A DNA stretch of 8,570 nt from Alphaproteobacteria bacterium (GTDB lineage Bacteria > Pseudomonadota > Alphaproteobacteria > Rickettsiales > VGDC01). Made by a program: the position numbers and the translations under genes. The stretch lies in NCBI GenBank assembly GCA_016869895.1, contig VGDC01000065.1:1-8570 (forward strand), in the 5' to 3' direction. Shown here in pieces: positions 1-6,193 of this stretch (the stretch's first letter is position 1; each line of letters starts with the position of its first letter). The notes beneath the pieces were generated by a model. It had not been told where the DNA came from, searched no databases, and was given only the letters and a program-made list of their open reading frames with translations.

Positions 1-501
1 TCGTCGGAGACGGTTTTCCCGCGCATGATCGATAAACTCACCGCGCTGGGAGTGGACAAAGGCGTGGTGGGCATGGTGCTGCCGACGGGCTATTCCTTCA
101 ACCTTGACGGCTCGATGATTTATCTCACACTCGCAGCGGTGTTCCTCGCCCAAGCGACGAATACGCCGCTGTCGCTGCAAGAAGAATTGCTGCTGCTGGG
201 GGTAATGATGATCACCTCCAAAGGTGCGGCGGGAGTGACGGGTTCGGGCTTCATCGTGCTGGCGGCATCGCTGGGGACAGTCGGTTCGGTGCCGGTGGCA
301 TCGGTGGCGCTGATTCTGGGCATCGACCGGTTCATGTCGGAGGGCAGGAGCATCACCAACCTCATCGGCAACGGCGTGGCGACGCTGGTGGTGGCGCGTT
401 GGGAGAAGGCCGTGGATGTGCAGAAAGCCCGTGCCATCCTCGCTGGAAACTATGAGCCACCGCTGGAGACAGAGGTGGAACTTCCCGAAGAAAAAAAGTG
501 A
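1..501 (+). CDS. dctA: C4-dicarboxylate transport protein DctA, C-terminal part (5' end outside window)
   Basis: The frame is open from base 1 and ends at TGA 499-501, giving the last 166 residues of a dicarboxylate:cation symporter of the DAACS family (glutamate-carrier fold). This inner-membrane carrier imports succinate, fumarate and malate with protons or sodium. Family signatures read in order: SSETVFPRM at the window edge (the serine-rich reentrant-loop end), PTGYSFNLDGS, SKGAAGVTGSGFIVLAA, and LGIDRFMSEGRSITNLIGN followed by GVATLVVARWE. In known structures these belong to the two hairpins and last helices that form the substrate and cation sites. The residues after ARWE are an acidic, poorly conserved tail ending PEEKK. 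The 75-base repeat copy starts inside the last codons, so that tail may have been altered by the repeat. Upstream regulation is outside the window. The family assignment is very secure; DctA rather than a glutamate carrier is chosen because of the GYSFNLDG form of the motif. Confidence 0.93.
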   Translation, partial: SSETVFPRMIDKLTALGVDKGVVGMVLPTGYSFNLDGSMIYLTLAAVFLAQATNTPLSLQEELLLLGVMMITSKGAAGVTGSGFIVLAASLGTVGSVPVASVALILGIDRFMSEGRSITNLIGNGVATLVVARWEKAVDVQKARAILAGNYEPPLETEVELPEEKK

Positions 502-565
502 AGTTTTCCCCTTCCGGGTTTTAGGAAGTGGTCATAGACTGTAAATATAGAATGGGAATAGAAGG
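491..565 (+). repeat. 75-base direct repeat, copy 1 (at the 3' end of dctA)
   Basis: Positions 491-565 match 1014-1088 at 66 of 75 bases with no gaps. Bases 533-565 are identical to 1056-1088. The left edge is a run of seven A's. An inner hairpin has CTTCC (511-515) pairing with GGAAG (524-528). The copy begins before the dctA stop codon, so it overlaps the gene end. No T-run follows the hairpin on the plus strand, so it is not a classical terminator for dctA. Confidence 0.85.
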
Positions 566-570
566 GTTTG

Positions 571-660
571 CGGGGCGAGAGGATTACGTTGCTTCGGCTG
601 CGCCTCCCAACGTTGCAAACGCTAAACTCGCAAGCTCGTTAAGCTTATTGTCGAACCTCC
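571..660 (-). pseudogene. Split copy of tRNA-Pro 3' half, interrupted by a 66-base insert
   Basis: Bases 571-584 equal tRNA bases 723-736, and bases 651-660 equal tRNA bases 737-746. The two blocks are contiguous in the real tRNA (T-arm and 3' acceptor strand). Here they are separated by 585-650, in the same order and orientation. On the minus strand the copy reads GGAGGTTCGA, insert, then ATCCTCTCGCCCCG. The insert carries ACGTTGC twice, near its start and middle. There is no D-arm, anticodon arm or 5' acceptor strand, so it cannot be a functional tRNA. It may be a recombination scar of an element that used the T-loop as target; that is inference. Confidence 0.6.
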
Positions 661-686
661 TGTCGGTTCTCATCCTTCGCCGCATT

Positions 687-716
687 AAAAAAGCCACCTC
701 GAAGGGCGGCTTTTTT
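687..716 (-). terminator. Intrinsic terminator of tRNA-Pro
   Basis: AAAAAAGCC (687-695) pairs with GGCTTTTTT (708-716), with an A/C mismatch and then CC/GG closing a small loop around TCGAAG. Read on the minus strand it lies two bases beyond the encoded CCA end of the tRNA and ends in six T's. The A/T flanks make it symmetrical, so it could also act on plus-strand transcripts coming from dctA. Confidence 0.8.
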
Positions 717-718
717 AA

Positions 719-795
719 TGGTCGGGGCGAGAGGATTCGAACCTCCGGCCTCCTGCTCCCGAAGCAGGCGCGCTACCAGGCTGCGCTACGCCCCG
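719..795 (-). tRNA. tRNA-Pro (anticodon CGG)
   Basis: On the minus strand the gene runs from 795 to 719 and is 77 bases long. The 5' acceptor strand CGGGGCG (789-795) pairs with CGCCCCG (723-729). The discriminator is A and CCA is encoded. The D-arm contains AGCGCAGCCTGGTAGCGC. The anticodon stem CCTGC/GCAGG encloses the loop TTCGGGA, giving anticodon CGG, which reads the proline codon CCG. The T-arm is GGAGG TTCGAAT CCTCT. A terminator abuts the 3' end. I see no convincing promoter in the AT-rich stretch 796-810, although transcription must start near there. Confidence 0.97.
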
Positions 796-821
796 ACAAA
801 ATTATTTAATGCGCCCGTTGC

Positions 822-892
822 GGAACATGCTGTTCCTCACATGGCGCGCCGCTCTCGCGGGCTGATGGCTCGCTCGGCCTGCTGGCCTCGCC
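822..892 (+). repeat. Paired-hairpin intergenic repeat, copy A
   Basis: The first hairpin is GGAACA-TGC-TGTTCC at 822-836. It is followed by CTCACATGGCGCGCCGCT, a short spacer, and GGGCTGATGGCT (859-870), which is shared with copy B. The second hairpin, GGCC-TGCT-GGCC (876-887), is weaker than in the other copies. Copy A lies upstream of the tRNA-Pro gene and in the opposite reading sense. The stretch 893-1013 beyond it contains nothing I can identify. Confidence 0.6.
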
Positions 893-1013
893 AGAAGACG
901 CATCGAAAGCCGAACTAATTCTGGGAATGCCATATCAGACAACCCCAAACGGCGGCATACTAGCTAATCACCGGATGGTTGGCAAGCGCGGTTTTTGGGG
1001 TGCTCACCGCTGT

Positions 1014-1088
1014 AAAAAAACATAAGTTTTCCCCTTCCGGATTCTGGAAGGTGGGCATAGACTGTAAATATAGAATGGGAATAGAAGG
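1014..1088 (+). repeat. 75-base direct repeat, copy 2 (beyond the L,D-transpeptidase 3' end)
   Basis: This is the second copy of the repeat at 491-565, in the same orientation. Its right end is six bases from the stop codon of the minus-strand transpeptidase pseudogene. The inner hairpin pairs CTTCC (1034-1038) with GGAAG (1046-1050). The stem is kept although the loop-side bases differ from copy 1. Read on the minus strand, the hairpin is followed ten or so bases later by seven T's (1014-1020). This could help end transpeptidase transcripts, although the spacing is too long for a normal intrinsic terminator. Confidence 0.85.
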
Positions 1089-1094
1089 AAGAAA

Positions 1095-1586
1095 TCAGGG
1101 ACGGATTTCAATAGGCGTTCCATCAGGAACAAGTTTCCATATCTCTTCGATTTCATCGTTCGTGACAGCCACGCAGCCATCCGTCCACTTATCGTAGATG
1201 CGATTGTGGAGTGAGCCGACCCAGCCAAAACCATTTCGGATGCCGTGAATCATGATGTCGCCACCAGCAGAGACACCGCGCTCTGCTGCTTGTGCTTTAT
1301 CCGCCGCATTAGGGTAGGAGATTCAGAGAGAACGGTGAAAACGACTTTTTTCCATGCGGCTGATAATCGTGTAATTACCTTCGGGTGTGCGCTCATCGCC
1401 TTCGGTAGTTTTGTGGCCTGCAGGTTCTGCGCCCAAGGCGATTTTATAAGTTTTGAGGACTTTCGATTCGCTATCGAGCAGTTCCATGCGACGCTCGTTT
1501 TTGAAAACGATTATTTTGCTCGCCAAGGTCTCAGCAAGGGCGGGTGACGCGATGATGAAGCTGAGAATCAACATGAATAAGCGCAT
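1095..1586 (-). pseudogene. L,D-transpeptidase (YkuD family), interrupted by an in-frame TGA
   Basis: The minus-strand gene starts with ATG at 1584-1586, preceded by AAAGGTG about ten bases upstream. It encodes a signal peptide (MRLFMLILSFIIASPALA, cleavage probably before ETLA), so the product would act in the periplasm on peptidoglycan cross-links. The YkuD domain begins with KIIVFKNERRMELL and TPEGNYTI. Codon 88, at 1323-1325, is TGA. The same frame then continues without any shift through ISYPNAADKAQAAERG, GGDIMIHGIRNG and KWTDGCVAVTN to a normal stop at 1095-1097. The YkuD active-site histidine (codon 114) and cysteine (codon 138) are both present, but lie after the TGA. At this point family members usually read SLKISYPN or SLRISYPN, so one C-to-T change of CGA would explain the stop. 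The 87-residue product made without read-through has no active site. The good preservation of codons 89-163 suggests a recent mutation, a sequencing error or read-through. Confidence 0.88.
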
Positions 1587-1631
1587 TATCGGGAAACACC
1601 TTTTTGCATAAAGCGGAATTGAGGATGGCGA

Positions 1632-1660
1632 ATAGTAGCCTGCCTAATTCTTACCGACAA
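1632..1660 (-). promoter_or_regulatory. Possible sigma-70 promoter of the L,D-transpeptidase gene
   Basis: On the minus strand, TTGTCG (1655-1660) and TACTAT (1632-1637) are 17 bases apart and lie about 46 bases upstream of the start codon. The match is fair and the position suitable. The same 112-base gap must also hold any promoter for the portal operon on the plus strand, where I find no clear one. Confidence 0.45.
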
Positions 1661-1698
1661 ACCAAAAAAACCACCCCACATCACCATAAGGAACCACC

Positions 1699-2922
1699 AT
1701 GAAAGCAACCGCTTCTCATGCGGGAAGTCGCGGCTTGTTGTCGCGGCTGCTCCGCCGATCCGCCATGCAGCAGAAACATGGCGATGAAAGCCTTTACCGC
1801 CGCATGAGCGTGCAGGCGGTGGTGTATCAGCCCGGCAAACCCGTGTGGAGCGGGCGCGATTATCAACGCTTCGCCGACGAGGGCTATATCCGCAATGTCG
1901 TCGCCCATCGGTCGGTGAATCTGGTGGCGAGCGGCGCGGCGAGCGTGCCGTGGATGCTGTTCGACAAAAGCTCCGGCGAGTGCATCCGCATCAAGCAACA
2001 CCCCGTGCTGACCCTGCTGGATAAACCCAACCCGCTGCAAGGCGGGGCGGAGCTGTTCCATGGCATTTATGCGTTCCGGCTTATTTCCGGCAATGCATTC
2101 CTGCAAGGGGCAGGACCAAGGGAGGGCGCGCCGCTGGAATTGCACAGCCTGCGGCCAGACCGCATGAGCGTCATCGCGGGGCGGGACGGCTTGCCGCAGG
2201 CCTATCGCCACACGGTGGGCGAACAGGCGGTGGATTTTCCGGTGGACAGGATGACGGGACGCAGCCGCGTGCTGCACCTGAAAGCGTTCCATCCGCTGAA
2301 TGACTGGTATGGGCTTTCGCCCATCGAAGCGGCGGCCTATAGCATCGATCAGCACAATCAAGCGGGGGCGTGGAATCAGGCGTTGTTGCAGAACGGCGCG
2401 CGACCGAGCGGTGCGCTGGTGGTGGGCGGCGGCAATGAACAGACGCTGAGCGAAGAGCAATACCACCGCATCAAGGAACAGATGGACAGCCAGTTCAGTG
2501 GCCCGACGAATGCGGGAAGGCCACTGCTGCTGGAGGGCGGGCTGGAATGGCGCGAGATGAGCCTTTCGCCCAAGGAGATGGATTTCATCGAGGTGAAGAA
2601 CAGCGCGGCGCGGGACATCGCACTAGCCTTCGGCGTGCCGCCGCAGTTGCTGGGCATCCCAGGTGATAACACCTATGCGAACCTCGCCGAAGCGCGGCTG
2701 GCGCTGTGGGAACAGACCATCCTGCCGCTGGTGGACGGGATGTGCGACGCGCTGAACAACTGGCTGCTGCCGCAATTCGGCGGCGCGCTGGAACTGCGCT
2801 ATGACACGGACGGGATTCAGGCCTTGGCGGAACGCCGTGAAGCGCTGTGGAGCCGCGCGAATGCGTCGGGCTTCCTGACGGATGAGGAGAAACGCGAAAT
2901 GGTGGGGCTGCGCAAATGCTGA
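1699..2922 (+). CDS. Phage/GTA portal protein (HK97 family)
   Basis: The 407-residue product matches the HK97-type portal family (PF04860) in size and motifs. Portals form the dodecameric ring at one vertex of the head through which DNA is packaged and to which the neck attaches. Recognisable parts are AHRSVNLVASGAASVPW (residues 69-85), HPVLTLLDKPNP (101-112), LISGNAFLQ (128-136), LRPDRMSV (151-158), HLKAFHPLNDWYGLSPIEAA (193-212) and the stem/clip region AFGVPPQLLGIPGDNTYAN (310-328). The start is fixed by AAGGA seven bases before the ATG. The portal stop and the protease start overlap by seven bases, showing translational coupling. In known GTA and HK97-like clusters the large terminase directly precedes the portal. 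Here the preceding gene is a host L,D-transpeptidase on the other strand, so the packaging motor must be encoded elsewhere or be lost. The arginine-rich N-terminus is not a signal peptide. Confidence 0.95.
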   Translation: MKATASHAGSRGLLSRLLRRSAMQQKHGDESLYRRMSVQAVVYQPGKPVWSGRDYQRFADEGYIRNVVAHRSVNLVASGAASVPWMLFDKSSGECIRIKQHPVLTLLDKPNPLQGGAELFHGIYAFRLISGNAFLQGAGPREGAPLELHSLRPDRMSVIAGRDGLPQAYRHTVGEQAVDFPVDRMTGRSRVLHLKAFHPLNDWYGLSPIEAAAYSIDQHNQAGAWNQALLQNGARPSGALVVGGGNEQTLSEEQYHRIKEQMDSQFSGPTNAGRPLLLEGGLEWREMSLSPKEMDFIEVKNSAARDIALAFGVPPQLLGIPGDNTYANLAEARLALWEQTILPLVDGMCDALNNWLLPQFGGALELRYDTDGIQALAERREALWSRANASGFLTDEEKREMVGLRKC

Positions 2923-3449
2923 ATGCACAACGGTTAGAGCTGAAACACATCGACGACAAAGGCAATTTCGCGGGCTATGCCAGCGTGTTCGGGGTGGTCG
3001 ATAACCAGAACGACATGATGCTGGAGGGCGCGTTCGCGGCGACGCTGCTCGACGGCAAACACAACGTGAAGCTGCTGTGGCAGCACAATATGGATGAGCC
3101 CATCGGCGTGTTCACGCTTCTTCGCGAAGACGCGCGGGGGTTATACGTCGAAGGTCGCCTGCTGCTGGAAGTGCAACGCGCGAAGGAGGCCCATGCGTTG
3201 CTGAAAGCGGGGGCTATCGCGGGCTTGAGCATCGGATACGTCCCCGTGCGCTACCGCATCGACCCGCTGACGGGCGTGCGGCTGCTGGAGGAGGTCGCGC
3301 TTTATGAAATCAGCTTAGTCACTTTCCCCGCGAATGCGGAAGCGAATGTGCATGCGGTGAAGCAGGAGGAAACCAGCCTGCTCAGAAGCGGTGAACTCAT
3401 CCGTCTTTCGGATGCCATCGACGAAGCAATCGCTGTCATTTCCCGCTGA
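2916..3449 (+). CDS. Prohead protease (HK97 gp4 family)
   Basis: This 177-residue serine protease (PF04586) would cut the scaffold-like N-terminal arm off the capsid protein during head maturation. The fold-defining start GNFAGYASVFGVVDNQNDMM is at residues 16-35. The presumed catalytic histidine is in LLWQHNMDEPIG (H57) and the presumed nucleophile in AGLSIGYVP (S105). A third acidic residue is probably E126 or E131 in LLEEVALYEISLVTFPANAEA. The gene starts inside the end of the portal gene with only a weak ribosome site, consistent with coupling. A typical family member is 150-200 residues, so the length is normal and nothing is missing. Its substrate would be the capsid protein encoded one gene further on. 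Confidence 0.93.
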   Translation: MLNAQRLELKHIDDKGNFAGYASVFGVVDNQNDMMLEGAFAATLLDGKHNVKLLWQHNMDEPIGVFTLLREDARGLYVEGRLLLEVQRAKEAHALLKAGAIAGLSIGYVPVRYRIDPLTGVRLLEEVALYEISLVTFPANAEANVHAVKQEETSLLRSGELIRLSDAIDEAIAVISR

Positions 3450-3490
3450 AATCTGCTTTAACGGTGCGCGAACATCCATAGGAAATCTAC

Positions 3491-3736
3491 ATGGTCGAGA
3501 TACTCGGTTTCATCGCGGCATTCTGCACCACGGTCAGCTTTCTGCCGCAGGCCATCAAAATCATCCGCACGCGCAACACGGATGGTATCTCGCTGTGGAT
3601 GTATATCATCTTCTCCTTGGGACTGGTCTGCTGGCTGGGTTATGGATTGCTGACCGATAACACCCCCGTCATCGCGGCGAATGCCGTGACGCTGGTGTTG
3701 AGCCTGACCATCCTCGGCATGAAAATCCGCACCTAA
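3491..3736 (+). CDS. SemiSWEET-type sugar transporter (PQ-loop / MtN3 family)
   Basis: The 81-residue membrane protein has three predicted helices (about residues 3-20, 35-54 and 59-77), which is the complete SemiSWEET unit. SemiSWEETs dimerise in the inner membrane and move sugars down their gradient. The PQ motif is P19-Q20 in SFLPQAIKIIRTRNTDGIS. W48 and N64 fall where I recall the sugar-contacting Trp and Asn of the Leptospira SemiSWEET. AGGA sits seven bases before the ATG. The gene lies 41 bases after the protease and 80 bases before the capsid gene, on the same strand, and has no known role in head assembly. It is best described as a cargo gene carried in the head operon. The 3' gap has a pyrimidine-rich run but no terminator, so it is probably co-transcribed. 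The family is secure; the substrate is unknown. Confidence 0.9.
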   Translation: MVEILGFIAAFCTTVSFLPQAIKIIRTRNTDGISLWMYIIFSLGLVCWLGYGLLTDNTPVIAANAVTLVLSLTILGMKIRT

Positions 3737-3816
3737 TTAACCTCTTTCTCTTTTTCTAAATGCACGTGCGGCAGCGCACCTGCAAACCCCTTTCTTCAAC
3801 CTAAAAAGGAAACACT

Positions 3817-5022
3817 ATGAGCATTTCTGAGATCACTGAGCGCGTGCATACACTGGGTCATGCGTGGGAGCAGTTCAAGCAGGTGAACGACCAACGCCTG
3901 CGCGAAATCGAACGCAAGGGCGCGGCTGATCCGCTGCATATGGAGCAGCTGAGCCGCATCAACCAGACGCTGGATAACTACAAGAAACGCGTGGATGTGC
4001 TGGAGACGGCGAGCGCGCGACCCGGTCGTGAACTGGCGGGGCTGGGCTATAAAGCCATCGACGGGCATGTGTCCGAATACAAGAAGGCGTTCGACAATTA
4101 CCTGCGCAAAGGCATGGAAGGTGGCCTCGAAGAGCTGCACACCAAGGCGCTTTCCGTGGGTTCCGACCCCGATGGCGGTTATCTCGTGACCCCCACCATG
4201 TCCAGCCGTATCATCAAGCTCATCGAAGAAGCATCGCCCTTCCGCTTGCTGGCGGGCATCGAGACCATCTCTTCCGATTCGCTGGAACTCATCGAAGACA
4301 ACGGCGCGGCGACCAGCGGCTGGACGACCGAGACCGGCACGGTGAGCGACACCAACACCCCCAGCGTGGGCAAGAAGACCATCCATGTGCATGAGCTGTA
4401 TGCCCAGCCGAAGGCGACGCAGAAACTGGTGGATGATGCAGCCATCGACATCGAAAGCTGGATCGCCGAGAAGGTCGCGGCGAGCTTCGCACGACAGGAA
4501 AGCGATGCGTTCATCAACGGTGATGGCACCAGCAAACCGCGCGGTATCCTCACCTATGATGCAGGCACGGATTGGGGCGAAATCGAGCAGATTCTTTCCG
4601 GCACGAGCGGCGCGGTGACTGCTGACAGCCTTATCAAGCTGTTCTACTCGCTGGAGGAGGGCTATGCCAGCCGCTCCACCTTCCTGATGAACCGCACGGT
4701 GTTGCAATCGGTGCGTTTGCTGAAGGAATCCACCACCAACCAGTACCTCTGGCAGCCGGGTCTTGCGGCAGGTGCACCGGATACGCTCCTCGGCGTTCCC
4801 GTGGCGACCAGCAGCGATATGCCGGTGGCAGCTTCGGGTAGCCTCTCCGTCGCGCTGGCGGATTTCGCTTCGGCCTATACCATCGTGGATCGCATCGGTG
4901 TGCGCACCCTGCGTGACCCTTACACCAACAAGCCTTTCGTGAAATTCTACACCACGAAACGCGTGGGCGGCGATGTCGTCAACTTCGATGCCATCAAACT
5001 GCTGAAACTGGCAGCGTCGTAA
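3817..5022 (+). CDS. Major capsid protein (HK97 fold)
   Basis: The 401-residue product belongs to the phage capsid family PF05065 and resembles the GTA capsid. Residues 1 to about 105 are helical and charged (ITERVHTLGHAWEQFKQVND, then INQTLDNYKKRVDVLE), typical of the delta/scaffold arm. Protease cleavage is likely near HTKALSVGSDPDGGYLVTP, around residues 108-112; this is inferred from the family, not visible directly. The shell domain follows with LLAGIETISSDSLEL, an E-loop segment (TSGWTTETGTVSDTNTPSVG), KATQKLVDDAAIDIESWIAE, ARQESDAFINGDGTSKPRGI, LLGVPVATSSDMP and the P-domain end VGGDVVNFDAIKLLKLAAS. The start has a strong AAGGA site. The leader contains a small hairpin GTGCG-GCAG-CGCAC at 3766-3779. 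A long stable hairpin follows the stop. Structural abundance fits the strong ribosome site. Confidence 0.96.
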   Translation: MSISEITERVHTLGHAWEQFKQVNDQRLREIERKGAADPLHMEQLSRINQTLDNYKKRVDVLETASARPGRELAGLGYKAIDGHVSEYKKAFDNYLRKGMEGGLEELHTKALSVGSDPDGGYLVTPTMSSRIIKLIEEASPFRLLAGIETISSDSLELIEDNGAATSGWTTETGTVSDTNTPSVGKKTIHVHELYAQPKATQKLVDDAAIDIESWIAEKVAASFARQESDAFINGDGTSKPRGILTYDAGTDWGEIEQILSGTSGAVTADSLIKLFYSLEEGYASRSTFLMNRTVLQSVRLLKESTTNQYLWQPGLAAGAPDTLLGVPVATSSDMPVAASGSLSVALADFASAYTIVDRIGVRTLRDPYTNKPFVKFYTTKRVGGDVVNFDAIKLLKLAAS

Positions 5023-5032
5023 AATAGGGGAA

Positions 5033-5058
5033 GGGGAGAGGATTCGCATCTTCTCCCC
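5033..5058 (+). other. Stable hairpin after the capsid gene (possible transcript end or processing site)
   Basis: Bases 5033-5043 pair with 5048-5058 over 11 base pairs, with a single G-T pair and a four-base loop. It starts ten bases after the capsid stop codon. There is no T-run, so it is not a standard intrinsic terminator. It could protect the 3' end of an abundant capsid message, or reduce read-through into the next genes. Confidence 0.6.
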
Positions 5059-5072
5059 ACCACCTCAAAGGG

Positions 5073-5101
5073 TTGACCCTGTGGGTGTTTATCCGTATGA
5101 T
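5073..5101 (+). promoter_or_regulatory. Near-consensus sigma-70 promoter of the two-gene cassette
   Basis: TTGACC (5073-5078) and TATGAT (5096-5101) each match consensus at five of six bases and are separated by exactly 17 bases. Transcription would begin near 5108. This is upstream of the GTG at 5141 with its GGAG site, but downstream of the other in-frame GTG at 5081. It therefore supports 5141 as the start of the next gene. Confidence 0.65.
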
Positions 5102-5140
5102 GGCGGAAATGCCTATACTGAATCGCCTCAGGAGCAGCCA

Positions 5141-5494
5141 GTGACACTTTCCCGTTCTGAACAGATCATCGCCGAAAAGACCATCTGCATGCTGCTGGTG
5201 AAAGGCGCGAACCCTGAAGGAACGCCCATCTTCGCTTATGTCGCGGTGCGCGCCGATAAACTGGAAGCCTTCATGAAGGCGCAGGAAGAAGGCATGTTCC
5301 ACCCCGATGATTACGGGATGATCGTGGAAGCGGGCGAGGGCGAGCCGGACGAAGAAGTGCGCAAGCGCATGGAAGACGAATACGGCTTCAACCATCAGGC
5401 GATGCTGGATATTCCCACCTCGGTGACGCAGGCGGAGATTTCCGAGAATATGCGCGAATTGCGCGCCTTGCAGGAAGACAAGGAATCCGAATAA
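5141..5494 (+). CDS. Conserved-looking protein of unknown function, 117 residues
   Basis: I do not recognise a family. From GTG 5141 the product begins with Val/Met-TLSRSEQIIAEKTICMLL and has no signal peptide or membrane helix. It has a short beta-rich first half (GTPIFAYVAVRADKLEAFMK) and a strongly acidic second half (VEAGEGEPDEEVRKRMEDEY, then GFNHQAMLDIP). It ends in a charged helix, MRELRALQEDKESE. The start at 5141 is preferred because GGAG lies six bases upstream and because the promoter at 5073-5101 would start the message after the alternative GTG at 5081, which would add 20 residues. Codon use matches the neighbours. The gene is followed 33 bases later by another unknown gene. The two sit between capsid and connector genes, where GTA and HK97-like clusters normally have no such pair. 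A virion-assembly role cannot be excluded. Confidence 0.75.
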   Translation: MTLSRSEQIIAEKTICMLLVKGANPEGTPIFAYVAVRADKLEAFMKAQEEGMFHPDDYGMIVEAGEGEPDEEVRKRMEDEYGFNHQAMLDIPTSVTQAEISENMRELRALQEDKESE

Positions 5495-5527
5495 CCGGAT
5501 AAGGCTGCGTGCAGCCCAGAAAGAACG

Positions 5528-6184
5528 ATGCAGGAACCGAACACCGCCAGAGAACGCACCGCGCGTCGCGCGATGAGCGTCGTTTCCGCTGAAGCCACCG
5601 GCCTTGGTGTGTCTTTCGGCGCGCTTTTCCTCGCCAAGAAACTAGCGGGCAAGGAGCGGATGGATCATCTGAAGGATTGGGTGGCGAAGAAGATCGTGAT
5701 GCCGTTGATGAAGAACGGCGTTCCCATGGGGGCGGCGGAGGCGGGGGCGGAAGCGGATGCCACGCAGGAGAACCCGCAAGCCTTCACGCCCATCAGCCAA
5801 GAAGAGAAGGCGCGGAAAATCGCCAATTCCATCGTGGATATGTCCATCCTCGTGCCGGTGGGGATCGCCGCGCGACTGGGCGTGCAAAAGACGATGGACG
5901 ACAAGTTCGGCGCACCCGCCACGATGCAGAATTATGTGTTCTCCCGTGTGGTGGATAGCAGCGTGGGCGCGGCGGCACTCGTGGGCATGACGACGCTGGG
6001 CAAAGCCCCAAGCAAAGCCATGACCGACAAGCTGGCGGGCGTGCTCGGCAAAGTGGGGCTGGAAGCGGAAACGGCGGATAGCATCGCGAAATTCACGGTC
6101 TATGCGCAGGTGCCGAATGTGGCAGGGATGAGCGCGAATCTCGCGACGCTTCACGCGCTGGATAAGAAGAACGTTGGGCGTTAA
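5528..6184 (+). CDS. Protein of unknown function with hydrophobic segments, 218 residues
   Basis: No family is recognised. The N-terminus is basic (ARERTARRAM), followed by a hydrophobic stretch AEATGLGVSFGALFLAKKLA (residues 21-40). A Gly/Ala/Glu-rich linker covers about 67-80. There is a second hydrophobic stretch (SIVDMSILVPVGIAARLGV, 101-119) and a third (VVDSSVGAAALVGMTTLGKA, 141-160). The end is amphipathic. The segments are short and small-residue rich, so the protein could be membrane-associated or form helical bundles; I cannot decide. The ATG at 5528 has only a weak upstream AGAAAG. The stop is nine bases before a hairpin and about 80 before a strong terminator, making this the last gene of the cassette that begins at 5141. 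Both genes lack similarity I can name to structural phage proteins. Confidence 0.75.
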   Translation: MQEPNTARERTARRAMSVVSAEATGLGVSFGALFLAKKLAGKERMDHLKDWVAKKIVMPLMKNGVPMGAAEAGAEADATQENPQAFTPISQEEKARKIANSIVDMSILVPVGIAARLGVQKTMDDKFGAPATMQNYVFSRVVDSSVGAAALVGMTTLGKAPSKAMTDKLAGVLGKVGLEAETADSIAKFTVYAQVPNVAGMSANLATLHALDKKNVGR

Positions 6185-6193
6185 TTTGCGCCC

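Noticed and set aside
571..737. The 15-base match between 571-585 and 723-737 as attL/attR of the phage block.
   Set aside because: Both copies lie on the same side of the phage genes and only 150 bases apart, so they cannot bracket it; they may still be a fossil site.
528..918. Two plus-strand open frames of 93 and 66 codons near the tRNA.
   Set aside because: Both run through the tRNA-Pro gene and its terminator read backwards, and one begins inside the direct repeat; they are by-products of non-coding DNA.
491..1088. CRISPR array or inverted-repeat insertion sequence.
   Set aside because: There are only two direct copies, far apart, with no regular spacers, no transposase frame and no terminal inverted repeats.
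1323..1325. TGA in the transpeptidase as selenocysteine or as a reassigned Trp codon.
   Set aside because: Family members have Lys or Arg here, not Cys or Trp. TGA is used as the normal stop by several other genes in the window, such as dctA, the portal and the connector.
1245..1547. Plus-strand open frame of 100 codons.
   Set aside because: It is the antisense of the L,D-transpeptidase, whose motifs are unmistakable.
1681..2466. Open frame of 261 codons on the minus strand opposite the portal gene.
   Set aside because: It is antisense to clear portal motifs, with His/Arg/Gln-rich low-complexity content and no supporting ribosome site.
3796..5049. Open frame of 417 codons on the minus strand opposite the capsid gene.
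   Set aside because: It is the complement of a highly biased coding frame; its product is rich in His and Arg with no recognisable motif, while the plus strand encodes a clear capsid protein.
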